DNA of 64,000 bases. Origin: Vanilla planifolia (lineage: Eukaryota > Streptophyta > Magnoliopsida > Asparagales > Orchidaceae). The stretch lies in assembly GCA_023846275.1 (NCBI GenBank), contig CM043869.1, positions 37,412,737 through 37,476,736 on the forward strand, read 5' to 3'. Below the pieces are notes generated by a model, which was not told where the DNA came from, did no database searches, and saw only the letters and a program-made list of their open reading frames with translations. The translations under genes and the position numbers were made by a program. Of the stretch, positions 23,986-35,940 are shown piece by piece (position 1 is the stretch's first letter; every line of letters begins with the position of its first letter).

Positions 23986-25256
23986 ATTATAATCATTTGT
24001 GTCTTTGATGGCACAATCTTATGCAATAACAACCCAAGATTATGGCCTAGGTCGTGGTCTCTATCTTACATATCATGCATGAGTTGTATTAAAATAGTAA
24101 TTTATAGTAGTTGTTCTCAATGATCTATTTTACTTCATTTGTAAGGGAGGAAAATTATGCACACTTATTGTCGTTGTGATAGGATCAATTATCACTTTGT
24201 TGACTAAGTTTTCATTGAGAGAAAATTATATCTCATAGAGTTGAAGTCAAGTAGATTAACCTTAAAAGCTTAATCGTCGAACAATTTGGTATTACCAAAT
24301 GTTCAAACAAGAAATTGCGAGGATGAAGGTGTTTGTTGATGTTACATTTTACATATATATGAATAATGTCTTATTATAACACAAGGACTTTAAGAGTAAG
24401 CCTCAAGCACCCAAGGCCACAAGTTTATGGCCTCAAAGTGTCAACCTCGACCATTGGCTCCTCAAACAATTAGCCTGGAGGGGCCAACCTCAAGTTTTGG
24501 GGGCCTTGACCCCCTATCTTATGCAACCTGCCGTGAGTGTCAACTTCGAGATTCTAATAATTTGTAGACATTTATCATTTTTTTCTTGTATATTCTTGTA
24601 GTCATTTTCTAAATTAGCTATTAAGATTCCTCGTACAAATTTTTTTTGATAAATTAAAAAATATTTCAATTAATTATATTTATCCTTTTTTAGTAAATAA
24701 ATATAATTAGTCAAAATATGTAATCATTTTTATTATATTTATTGATCAAATAATACGATTTAACTTTTGTAAACATCAATTCAATGTAATATAATTTATT
24801 TGTCATTATACGTGGATAATCAACAATTTCTTAAGCATATAATTTTTAAAACATTTAAATAGATATTATTATCGTAATAACTTGACCACCTTGATGACAA
24901 ACAAATTATAAAAACTAATAAAAATATTTAGATCATTTTTATCAAGTGCCAACCTGGCTTCCCTGCCAAAGACAACTTCAAGCTTTTTTTGACTCCATTA
25001 ACATAAAAATGAGTAAATTTTTTTAATATATCAATAATTTGAGAACTGTTGAAATGCAAACGCAAATATAATAAAGAAACTTTAATATGTGCCAAAAACC
25101 GATCGATCTATTAAGGTATTATTAGTTCGTTAATGTTTTGAAATAAAATTTTAAGTTAAAAAATAATAAATAAAAAATTTAAAATTATTATAAAATTTTT
25201 AATCAAAATGCAAAATTAATGATTCTATTCAAAATTACATGTTTAATATGACGCCC

Positions 25257-25264
25257 CACGTGGC
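25257..25264 (+). promoter_or_regulatory. G-box / ABRE-type element CACGTGGC
   Basis: A perfect CACGTGGC lies about 670 bases before the first ATG of the PLAC8 copy B transcript region. In plants this core binds bZIP/bHLH factors (established). Its use here is inference, and a single 8-mer can occur by chance. Confidence 0.4.
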
Positions 25265-25926
25265 AAGCTACGGACAAACGAAGACGAATTCGCTGAAATA
25301 GAAATATACGCGTTCATTTTCGAGCGACACTAATGCGTACGAAAAGATTTTTTTTTTTTTTTTTTTTTTGGATGAGCTGTTAAGGGAATAATATTAAGTT
25401 ATTAATATACTTTAAAATTTATTTATATATATAATTCATTCCTAACTGTTCGGCATGATGTGAAAAGAACTATGAGGGCACAAATATTTTTTTAAAAAAT
25501 AAATAAAAAGGTGATGGTCTTCTTAAGCTATGCGAAGGTGTAAATATTTTGACATTATTTAATTAAAAAAATTCTTCTCAAATGAATATTGTTATTTTTA
25601 TATTCATAAATTATATTATATTTTATACATGGATATAGTCCAACTTGGGGGGCACGGTCCAACGACTAATAAGTACCGATAGGCTGGTCATGACGTTCGG
25701 AGGACGGCGCGAAATAAGTCGGGTCTCTTCTGGTTCGTTTGTTTAAGCTTTCTAAAATCGCTTATCCTCTATTTTTTTTATTGAATATTAAATGTAACAA
25801 TAAACTTTTTTTTTTAATTATTGTAAATTCAAAGAGACGACCCGCTGCTTTGCCGGCAAGAAGGAAAGCTGAGTTTGACGAGTTCGCCCATTTCAAATCG
25901 TAGCAATAAGTTGAATAAAGAAATCC

Positions 25927-26618
25927 ATGGAGAGCGAACGATCCCAGAAAGTCAGACACCAAAGACGAAGTCTTCCTTTATTGAATCTCGCTCATCGTCT
26001 TCTCATATACCTGGAATCGTTGATTAGATTTCTATTCGAGGCCAAGAACAAGAGGAAGCTTGGAGTTTCTCAGCTCATGTGTTTGGATTCCCTGCGATTC
26101 TTCCAGGTCTCAAGGCATAATCGGAGGTACTCGCCTTGCTGCTCTTTTGATGTACGGATTAGGGATTCGTGTTTCAGTTTTCGTTTTTTTACGGCTTAAT
26201 CTGTTTGTAACTCATGAAAGTAGGAGTTTCAGCTTAAAACTTGATTTCGGATCACTAGGACGCTTGACTTTCATTTCAAAGTTCAGTTTTAAGTAGTAAT
26301 TTTAGAAGACAATCTGCAGGAAAAGCAGATGAAGATGAAAGGAAGACGTCAGCTAGTTTAGGTTATTAAGTGACGAATAGAATGCGATTTGCTCGCAGAT
26401 GTTGTGCTAGGGCATAGTTGTCACGCAATTTGTGTCGAATGGCCATTTGCGGCAAAGCCAAAGTAATGGATAGCTTGAAAACTAATTTAATCTACTATAG
26501 TTACATCAGCTAAACAACAAATTGCTGCATAGCTAAAGTTTGATTGAAGATCGCTTGTTTCTTACGCGGATTTTTGCTCTGGTTTGCCCAGGTATTTCAG
26601 TTAATTACGGATTGGAAA
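25927..26618 (+). other. Putative leader uORF of PLAC8 copy B, spanning a leader intron
   Basis: ATG 25927 opens a frame of 60 codons (MESERSQKVRHQ... to LDSLRFFQ) up to a plausible donor at 26107 (CAG|GTCTCA). The acceptor TTTGCCCAG at 26583-26591 would add VFQLITDWK and a stop, giving about 69 residues. The block 25840-26106 has exon-like composition, and 26107-26591 is intron-like. If the splice is right, this ORF ends about 115 bases before the PLAC8 start at 26734. It is basic and matches no family I know. It could instead be a separate small gene or a chance frame. Confidence 0.4.
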
Positions 26619-26733
26619 TGATTTTGGTTGATCATTCGTCTGCAAGCAAATCGCTTTCAATCCTGAGAGATTAATCGATCCGGACAACGAGTTTACAGCT
26701 AAGCTTACTGGGGGTTTTGTATAGAATCACAAG

Positions 26734-28437
26734 ATGTTCCCCGTTCAGAATGGAATACACAACAGTGAAATCCAAGAAGAGGAGCATCAGCGAAACGGCA
26801 GCGGAATGAAGCTCGGAGATTACATACCGATCTACATCCCCGCAATCGAAAGGAGCCTGTTTAATCAAAGCGGTCACGAGAAAGAAAAGCGGTTCCTGGA
26901 CTTCTTGAAAGCCCGCCCATCCAATGAATGGTTTCTTCGAGTTCTTCGCCGGAATACAAACCAACCCGAGGATCCCACCACCCCGGTATCGACTACGGAC
27001 GGCGGCGGGGAACGGCGTCGTTTCCGCGTCCCTTTCGTTCGCAAAATCAACTGGGGTGCCCTGTGGAAGTCTTTCAAGAAATGGATCAGGAGTCCTGAAC
27101 ACATAGCTCTCTTCATCTGGCTGATCGTTGTAGCCGCTGGTCTTCTCTTGCTCTTCCTGGTCATGATCGGAGCGCTGAACGGGGCGATTCCCAGCAGCAG
27201 TCGAAGAAAGGATTGGGAAGAGATCATCAACCAAATCCTGAACGCGCTCTTCACCATGATGGCACTGTACGAGCATCCGAAGCTGTTCCACCACTTGGTT
27301 CTGCTGTTGAGATGGAGGCCTGGGGACGAAGTTGAACCAAGGAAAATATACAACAAGTCCGGTGCTGCAAAGCCCCACGAGAGGGCGCATATGTTGGTTG
27401 TCGTGATTCTGCTTCACATCACTTGTTTCTCTCAGTACGTGCTCTGCGGCCTCTACTGGGGCTACACGCGAACGACGCGCCCCGATTGGGCCGTAAACAC
27501 CTCCATCGCTGCCGGCATCGTCGCACCGATTGCAGCCGTGGGTTATGTGATATACAGCCCTTTGGGAAGAAGAAGCAACGAGGAGCAGCAAACAGATGCT
27601 GAGTCCCAGGAGACGAACCAAGAACAAGTCGAGCCAGAGGCGTTCCAGCAGAAAATTGTCATCACGAGCCCGGAGTGGATCGGCGGGCCGTGTGATTGCA
27701 CGGATGACACAACCGTCGCCTGCCTTTCCTTCTTCTGCACCTTCTGCGTGTTTGGATGGAACATGGAACGGCTTGGCTTTGGTAACATGTATGTGCACAT
27801 CTTCACCTTTGTGCTTCTCTGCACTGCCCCTTTCTGGGTCTTCGCCATCTCCGCCCTCAATGTCGACGACGACACCATTAAGTTGATTCTGGTGATCACG
27901 GGAAGCATCCTGTGCGTCTTTGGGTTACTCTACGGTGGGTTTTGGAGGACGGAGATGAGGAAGAAGTTTAAACTTCCGGGAAATCCTTTATGCTGCGGTT
28001 CATCCACGGTGACAGATTACGTGCAGTGGCTCTTCTGTTGGGCTTGTTCTCTGGCGCAGGAGGTGAGGACGGCGAACTTTTATGACATAGAGGACGATGG
28101 ATTTTACCGTAGGGTGAAAGATGGGGAGGGGAAGCCGGTGTTGATTCCATTGCCAAAAGAAGGCAACTTGGGAATCCTGGAGAGTATTGAAAGAAGCCGC
28201 TCTTGCCCACCGACGGTAGGGCCAATGCTGTTGCAGAGCTATTCGAGTGGTGCTCTCCTTGCTTCGCCGAGGACCTTCGGAAGAACCGTCACGTGCCCTA
28301 GGCCTTCTGCATTGGCACCACCATTTCCGCCCCTTATCCGAGTAGAAGAGGAACGACCATTAAGAAGCATAGAGCTCACAGGTGAAAAGGAAGCTACTGC
28401 GACGGAGAAGATGGAAAGCACACCGGATTCCAAGTAA
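26734..28437 (+). CDS. DUF2985 + PLAC8 domain membrane protein, copy B
   Basis: 567 residues in one coding exon, paralogous along most of its length to copy A 4 kb upstream. The DUF2985-type region (about 100-280) starts FVRKINWGALWKSFKKWI and has membrane segments near 122-147, 217-243 and 258-275. The PLAC8 region (about 315-450) has GGPCDC, CLSFFCTFCVFG, NMERLGFGNMYVH, two membrane segments (353-375, 383-402), then LCCGSS and CWACSLAQEVRTANFYD. The C-tail (450-567) is Pro/Ser/Thr-rich and unlike copy A's. The cysteine pattern begins C..C..C.FG rather than the classical CC....CPC of fruit-weight-type PLAC8 proteins. ATG 26734 is the first in frame. The leader seems to carry an intron and an upstream ORF. 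Role: integral membrane protein, reaction unknown. Confidence 0.92.
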   Translation: MFPVQNGIHNSEIQEEEHQRNGSGMKLGDYIPIYIPAIERSLFNQSGHEKEKRFLDFLKARPSNEWFLRVLRRNTNQPEDPTTPVSTTDGGGERRRFRVPFVRKINWGALWKSFKKWIRSPEHIALFIWLIVVAAGLLLLFLVMIGALNGAIPSSSRRKDWEEIINQILNALFTMMALYEHPKLFHHLVLLLRWRPGDEVEPRKIYNKSGAAKPHERAHMLVVVILLHITCFSQYVLCGLYWGYTRTTRPDWAVNTSIAAGIVAPIAAVGYVIYSPLGRRSNEEQQTDAESQETNQEQVEPEAFQQKIVITSPEWIGGPCDCTDDTTVACLSFFCTFCVFGWNMERLGFGNMYVHIFTFVLLCTAPFWVFAISALNVDDDTIKLILVITGSILCVFGLLYGGFWRTEMRKKFKLPGNPLCCGSSTVTDYVQWLFCWACSLAQEVRTANFYDIEDDGFYRRVKDGEGKPVLIPLPKEGNLGILESIERSRSCPPTVGPMLLQSYSSGALLASPRTFGRTVTCPRPSALAPPFPPLIRVEEERPLRSIELTGEKEATATEKMESTPDSK

Positions 28438-28583
28438 TCTAAAGGAGTTACTATTTCCACAATTCCTATGCCACGTGAAGAGTGCGGAAAGTTTTGTTCT
28501 TCATGTGTTATGTATAGAATTTGAAGTTTAATTTGTTCGTGTGATTGAAGAAAGGTGAAGGATTTGTTCCTTAGTAGAAATTC

Positions 28584-28589
28584 AATAAA
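28584..28589 (+). terminator. Candidate poly(A) signal of PLAC8 copy B
   Basis: AATAAA within TTCAATAAAATATT, about 150 bases after the stop codon; a normal distance for a plant 3' end. Confidence 0.5.
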
Positions 28590-28599
28590 ATATTATTTA

Positions 28600-31469
28600 T
28601 TTGTATGATTCCTATCTCAAGCATACATGATAAATTATCATGCATTTTAAATAATTGGTTTAGGTAGAAAATTTTTGCATATTAAAGATATAACAATTCT
28701 CTAATTTAATCATCTTAGTTGACAAAAATCATGACTTTAGCATTCTAAGCCAAATCTTTAGACCAATTGTTCAAAGATAAACCCTCATAAGTTTAGTCTT
28801 TAGAGTTGAAGTGTTGCATTTATCTTATTTTAGGTTGACTTTATAAAAGTTATTTTCTAAATTTTTACATATTTTATCCTAACAAATGGATCATTATCTA
28901 GTTGAACTTTGAACTCAAGAAAAAAATAAAGGCAATCCTTCCATTATATTAATTATAATGCATGCTTAGGCAACCAGTTCTTTGGAGGTCGATAATCAGA
29001 TAACAATCTTCTTATTTTTATTATTTTTTTTGTCTTCTCTATGAATTATTATTGACCTATAATTTTCTATTTTTTCTCACTATATAAGATTCTTAAATAA
29101 AATATTATTTTTTTCATATCAATACATGCATAACTAAGAAGCATCTATATGTAACTATTGTTAATCTAATTAAAATGAGTATTAATCAATTAGTATATAC
29201 TTAAATAAACTAATATTCATATAATATAATAAAATATATATGTAATTTTGTATTCATCATAATTAGGCACATGTTTAGATCATATTTAACAAATATTTTA
29301 AAATTTATTTCATGATGCTTAATGGTGCACACGCTAGATCCATGATCTACCAACTATCATTAATATATACCTAAATAAGATCATAAAAGACATATTTTTA
29401 TATTATTTTGTATGTGTGTGTATCTATATATCTCTATATATATGTTAGTCTAAGTAAATTTTTTTCTATTTTAATAATTTCTTTAGGTTATGGTTAACTA
29501 ATAAATGTTGCTTATAAATGTTACATATAAAAACTTTAAAATAGATCTTTAGAGATTTGTTTTTTTGTTTGCTTATTCGTGGGGTTAAGGCTTCCTTCCA
29601 ATTCCGGAGATTTATTCATAGTACGTCTAGAGCGAGAGAGTCCTTTATTCATGTGAGTTCCTTTTCATTGCCAAATTTGAAAGAGATGAATTCCAAATTA
29701 TGATTAAATGAGCTGTTACGTTAAAATCTATATATTTTTTTTTAATTTAATTTCCTTTTATGGACTCTTCTTCGAGATGATAGTTTTTTCCATAATTTTT
29801 TTTATTTACTTTGATTCCAACTCTGTTTTTTTTTTTTCTCGAGTGATTCTTGTCAGTAATGTTTTTTTTTCTTCTAAAATTAGTGTTTTCACTGATAAAT
29901 ATTTAAAAACATCAAAATATTTTTTGCATTTTTCTCTCACAAAATTAAATTGTTTTCTGCTTTTGCTAGTTGTTTGGATAATTTTCCTATCTTAAAAGCA
30001 AAAATGCCTTTAAATTAATTTTGTAATTCTTTTAATAAAATTATGATTTATGATTTACGTAACAAAAACACATGTTGAAATGCTTGATAATAACAATACT
30101 AACTTTTCATAATGAGGTTATCTTAACTCTTCCAAAATCATACCAAGGAAGAATGGTTCTCTCGAGTTATAACCTATGCTTTTGATATATAAAAGAATTA
30201 GAAAAATGTTCGTGAGTATTCAATATGAAGATGTATATATGTATCGCCATTCTCATATCATAGCAATCCTTTTGTAGATAATGTTTGATGATCATTGTGA
30301 GAATAATAAATTTAAGGAATTAAAACTCAATAGTTAAACACTACAATTTGATCATTAAAAATTTTTATTAATATAAAATTTGGTCAACAAATACTATGTC
30401 GTTAATTCTTTTATTAACTAAAATCATTTTGAGGGTAAGCTACCAAAGGGAAATCTGCGAAGGCACGAGCAAATAATGATGTCACCAATATTATTGCAAA
30501 TAAGAGTTTGAAAATTTCGAATTATATTGTAAAATATATTGTTAGAACAGCAGCATTATATTGATATATGAAATGTTTGTTGATAATTTTACACATCTTG
30601 TTGGTATGTGTAATATTTAATCTAATTATCATCAGTATTTGATTGTGATTAGTCAACAAGTTGTCATTAGTCGAATTTCTACTCATAACATGATATCCAT
30701 TATGCTTTTAAATTATATCTAATTTGAGTATGAAATAGTATATAATATATTATCATACATCACAATATCGTGTTTTTTATGTAAAACATTGCAACATTTT
30801 GCATATAATTTATATACAAAATTAGCAACAAAATAATTGCATATTATAATGGAGATTGTCACATAATAATGGCTTTAAAGAAGTTCCAAATATCAAGCCA
30901 TTAATTTATTAAAATATTTTTGTGTATTTCTAAACATGAAATAAAAAATTATTTAACTCTTTCCTAAAATAACTAAATAAAAAAAATAAAAAACAATATA
31001 TAAAAGTTATAATATGTCACATATTACATATAAGCATTATACATCTAACTCTATTTTGATGCATCATTATTTTATTGTAGATAAATAAAACATTGGTATT
31101 TTTATGAATCATATAACCTTTCTTTATATTATTCTTTGTGTGTCCTACGATATGTCTTATATATCTACAAATATTAATAAACATATATTGAGTCAATATA
31201 AATAACTTAGTATATTAAATAATAATATAACATGTCACATTAAGATAAGTGTTAAATGTCAAAACCTCTCTCATGATATGGCTCATAATTTAAGTAACAA
31301 TGATAGTCCAATGATGATTTTTTCATCATACATCATCGAGCTTCCACTTATATCGCTCAACATCTTGTGCTCACAATAATGAGGTATTTACAATGTCGTG
31401 GCTCATAATCTAATACCAACATCAATAGAGTGGTGATTTTTTTTATATTTAACAGGTATAAGATTTGAT

Positions 31470-31507
<38 letters not shown>

Positions 31508-32700
31508 ATATAATAGAATGTGATATCATATAACATAATATATGTAATAAATTTATTTATATAATATGCTCATATTACATTCATTCTATAATATTACTTC
31601 AATATAATTAATAATTTTATCTACTTACATCATAAATATTTAATTATCTATATGATGATCTTAAATATCTCTTTTATTATATTTTTTCTTTTATATTTTT
31701 CTCTCATCTTTTGCACAATATCAACCAAACAATCTCTTACAAAATTGCTTACAATAACACACCATCAATACTAATAAAAAATATTAAAATTGGGTTTATT
31801 GACGATAACATAAAGAGTTAAAATTGAATCGTCTTCAATTGACATTATGATTAATGCCAAGAGCTCTAGTGTTTTTATGCTCCACCAATGACCAAATGAT
31901 AAGTTATAATTGAAATTTAAAACAATATCACCTACTTCTCATCATCATAGTTGCATATTAGATGAGCTGACATCTTTAAGGCATGACATTAGAACATTGT
32001 CATTATATATGAGTTAATTTTAGATATTTAAATCGCATTCCCAAACATGCCCTTAAAATAATTAGATGCCTTATCATCTATGCCTTCTCTTTAGCTATGC
32101 AATCTCTTAACATACTCGTAGGCTTCTTATATCTATAAATAAATAATGATTTATGAACAAGACAATATACTTCGTCAACAAAACCAATGTTCATCAACAA
32201 GATGACCAAACTGGTAACTTCACACGGACGGTTTCCAATATGAATTTAGGTAAGAATAGAATGAATCACCCTAATTTTTCCACAAAGAAAAGGTTGATTT
32301 AGATGCATTGTTAAATTTTAGAAAATAAATTTCTTTAAGAATAATATTAAAATAATTAATAAATAATACTATTGAACTGTAGAAATTTCTAATTTTTCGT
32401 ATTTTGAAATAGAAAAAATACAAAAAAAATGTAATTCAACTACCGAACTTAAAAATTTAGCAATGAAAATATTTTTTATATACATTTCGTTTATTTTTAA
32501 CATCAATTTTTTTTTTGTGGTTCCTTTTATAGAAAGTTCAGGTTGAACACCTCCTTTGGGGATTGCTTTTTCACTTCAATTAGCAAACCTGATTTGATCT
32601 TTCTTTACAAATTATTTTGGAAATAATTAAAAATGATTTTATCATTAAATTATAATTATTTTAAAAAAATTATTTTAGAAAAATATCTAATATTATTATA
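28600..32700. other. AT-rich intergenic DNA
   Basis: Very AT-rich sequence with no recognised gene. Open frames such as the one at 29708-29995 are Phe/Leu/Ile-rich by-products of T-rich DNA. A (TG)n microsatellite lies at about 31472-31507. Confidence 0.7.
31472..31507. repeat. (TG)n microsatellite
   Basis: About 17 uninterrupted TG dinucleotides in AT-rich intergenic DNA. Confidence 0.95.
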
Positions 32701-32840
32701 TTCTGATCATATTTTTTTATTTTATTAATTTAATTATATTTTTAATTGTCAGTGATTACACGGAAAAAAAAATTAGAAAATGCAGTGGCGACCACTGCTT
32801 ATAAGTACCGGTGGTCCTCACATCTCCTAGGAACGAGCAA

Positions 32841-33413
32841 ATGGACACGAAAGGAAGCCCAACTATGCATTATTCCTGCCCACTTCGTGGACCCCACGGG
32901 AAGCGCTGGAAACTTCCGTCCAAGAAGCTGGCGTTCGTCGGGAAGAATCAGGCGGCGGACGAAGGGGCCCTGCGGCTCAACCGCGAGGTGGTACTCCAGT
33001 TGTACGACGCGTTGGAGGAGCGAGACGGGTATCGGGTGCAGCGGCTGGTGGCCCCCGACCTCGAGTGGTGGTTCCACGGTCCCCCGTTCCACCAGCACAT
33101 GAAGCGGCTCCTCACCGGCGAGGACGACAGCTTCAAGTTCCTCATCTACTCCGTCGACGACTTCGGTTCCACCGTCGTGGCCGAGGGGACCGACGTCGCG
33201 GGGTCCGTTTTCTGGGCCCACGCTTGGACGGTGTCAGATGGGTTGATTACGGAGGTTCGGGAGTACATCAACACCTCCCTCACGGTTGCCCGGTTGGGCG
33301 TTGACGCCGGAAAATCGTCCTCCTCCGCCGCCGGGTACTGCCAAGCTGTTTGGCAGAGCAGGTTGCCAAGCTTCGCGGGAAAGTCTCTGCCGGGGCTCGT
33401 CCTTGCCATCTAA
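32841..33413 (+). CDS. Wound-induced protein (WUN1/SAG20-like), NTF2-like fold
   Basis: 190 residues, one exon, strongly GC-rich within very AT-rich DNA. After a short basic N-terminus, the NTF2/SnoaL-like region (about 44-146) reads NREVVLQLYDALEERDGYRV, then APDLEWWFHGPP, FKFLIYSVDDFGSTVVAEG and ITEVREYINTSLTVAR. The C-terminus CQAVWQSRLPSFAGKSLPGL, closing VLAI, is the signature tail of the plant wound-induced WUN1 / SAG20 / WI12 family. These small proteins are induced by wounding, senescence or pathogens; no enzymatic activity is established. ATG 32841 (CAAATGGAC) is the first ATG in frame; the open frame extends upstream only through non-ATG codons. A TTATAAGTA lies 40 bases before it, which would leave a very short leader if used as TATA box. 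Alternative start: ATG 32865. Confidence 0.93.
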   Translation: MDTKGSPTMHYSCPLRGPHGKRWKLPSKKLAFVGKNQAADEGALRLNREVVLQLYDALEERDGYRVQRLVAPDLEWWFHGPPFHQHMKRLLTGEDDSFKFLIYSVDDFGSTVVAEGTDVAGSVFWAHAWTVSDGLITEVREYINTSLTVARLGVDAGKSSSSAAGYCQAVWQSRLPSFAGKSLPGLVLAI

Positions 33414-35449
33414 TTCTTGTCATCGTTGCCTGCGTGGGCGAGGAAATGGTTGAGCGTGAAGGTGTGCGTGTGGGTGCGCGTGTTGGTGTGATTTAGAAAC
33501 GTTTGTCTAAGAAGAGGATATAAAAGTAAATTACCTATCATTCCTTTGGGAAAATACTTCGCTAGAAGATTTGCCTTTATGGGCACACTTTTTAAGCTAA
33601 TTGAAATATAAATTTAAAAATTTGGATGTTCGGGTTATAAACAAATCATCAAATTATTAAGTATTTCTATTATCTAAAAAATAGTATAAATATATTTTTA
33701 TCAAAGTGATCATGATTATCTCTATAATGTTATGATAATTTCTCAAAAAAATTATAATTTATATATTAGCTTGCAAAAGTGTAACAATTATAAGCAAGAA
33801 TTTAGTAATAATAGTAACAAGATAGGAGCATAACATCAATTGCAAGAGAAGAATAATTTGAGAAATAAAAGAGACACTAAAGAGGAAGGTCAGATAAATG
33901 TCACAAGATAAAAGATTAAGAGAGCAACATAAGGGATTATATACTATGTAACTTAAAGGATATTAAGTTAGTAGTCAAAGTTTTTATTTAGATCGACTTT
34001 GAATTTTCTCTTTTATTATGTTATGATCTATTTAACTTAATATAATTTATCTTCTAATTTTATACATAAACTCTCAAATAAGTGAGATATTTTATAGATA
34101 TCTCTTCCTCAAATTTTAGTGATATTTATGAACTAAATGATTCTCTCAAACATATTTATTAAAATAATAGAATATTGACAAACTAACCTGATGATGATCG
34201 ATAATGCTCTTTAGCTCTTTTGAATAATTCAAATTACATTAACTTACTAATGGATTATGTTGAATGATTAAAAAACTATTATAAATAAGTAACCTTTAGT
34301 CATTCAATCAATTGCCTCGATTGGGCTAACGAATCATTGCAAAGGTCTTTTGTTTCTCCAAATTTGATCATATCTCTCATATAGGAAACTTTTCAAAACA
34401 TTTGTTTACTAATTTGAAATACAACTTTTCGATGATTTACATCAAAGTATCTCTATTTTAACTCTTTAGTTGGAACTAAGTTGGTTGAATTATAAGTATC
34501 ATTTAAACAATTAATATATATTTTGTTATTCTTAGTCATGAACATCGTACAAGATTGACATTATATATATGTTTTCTATTTCAATTTTATTATATGTTAT
34601 AAGATATAAGTTTGTAATTATATAACAATTATTATTATCTACTTTATAAATAATCGGTATTGTTTTCATATTTTAACTAAACACTAATTCTATTTTCATT
34701 TCAACAAAAAAAAAATTGAACTAAATATTGATAACACTATAGCCAACATTTTAGAACAACAAGCTTATTATAATTTTACATTTAAATCATACGCGCTTGT
34801 CGTTGGTGTATTTGATTAATTGCTAATGAAAATTATTTAATCTTTATTTGTTCGCCTATGGTGGGCACCAACTAATAAAAGAGGAATATAATAAGAGTGA
34901 TATAAAATAAAAAATAAAAAATAAAATTGACATTAAAATTAAAATTATTTTTAAATTTTTTAAGAGTGAAAAATAAAAAAATGCTAGTCGTTGAATGATT
35001 CATATTTTTTAAATTTATCTTCTTATTATTAAAATGATTTGAAAAATATGTTAAAATCGTTTTCTTCGCCCGAATTAATAATTGATTGAACGGTGGGATA
35101 AAAATATCAAAATGAGCTTTTTCTATAAAGTGGAGTCGTTGCTTTTGTTACTTTATAAACCTTTATTGTTTGTATTGAATTTTCTATGATTTTAACTAAT
35201 TTGATCATGTAATATGTTAGGAATTATTTGGTTTTCTGTGTTTTAAAAATCGATTATTTTTAAAGTTAAGGATCTAGAAAGCCAATTTTTTTTTAAATGT
35301 TGTTTGTTATATGATTTTTAAATATTATTATTAAATGATATTTTTTATTTAAATATATGATTCTTTTTAATACATTGTACTATATAGACACATAGAAAAA
35401 TTATCCATTTTCTATTTTCATTATTAGCAAATAAATAATAAATACTATA

Positions 35450-35940
35450 ATAAAAATAGTTAATAACAATGGTTGTTACTTGTCATTATTGATTGATAAT
35501 CATAATAAATATCAATATTAGTGGTGATATTTAGCATTGATTAATGATATTGGTGTTAACGTCATAGCATTTTGTACATATCGTGCAATGGTGGCAATTA
35601 GTAGTAATTGATGATAATGATAAATGAAGTGGTATATTGAGATGTTTGACAATGAAAATAGCTATTGCAATAGTTAATGGTTGTCGAGGTAATCGTGATT
35701 GATGGAGGTGATTGAAGTGGCTTAGGTGATCACACTATGTTGGCTGGTAGCAATGGTTGGCAAAGGCTTTCCTAGTTAACAATAGTCAATCATAGGTGGT
35801 GATAAGATTTAATGACAATGATAACGACCAATTATAGTAGACGATGGTAATCAGGAATAGTTATAACCAACGATAGTAATTGATAGTCGAGACGACTCAT
35901 CAATGATAGGTCATGATGAGTTGTGACTGGTCACAAGTTT
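35450..35940. repeat. Cryptically simple tract rich in GAT/GGT triplets
   Basis: Dense reuse of TGATGGTnATTGAT, GATAATGAT and GGTGGTGAT-like words on the + strand, without a fixed period. It stands out from flanking A/T-only sequence by its G content. Confidence 0.5.

Larger units (their letters stand above)
22610..25640. other. Intergenic DNA between the PLAC8 paralogues
   Basis: AT-rich spacer. It contains a degenerate ~65-bp tandem array (23064-23400), an isolated LTR-like scrap with a primer-site motif near 23.96 kb, and T-rich runs (for example 25350-25370). Nothing coding was recognised. Confidence 0.7.

Noticed and set aside
26671-27798. 375-residue minus-strand open frame
   Set aside because: It is antisense to PLAC8 copy B, whose family match is clear; a long mirror frame is expected in GC-rich coding DNA.
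32811-32840. An upstream extension of the WUN1-like protein
   Set aside because: The extension begins at a GTG; the first ATG is at 32841 in a good context.
32799-33409. Frames on both strands over the WUN1-like gene
   Set aside because: They are shadows of the GC-rich coding exon; only the +1 frame matches the family tail.
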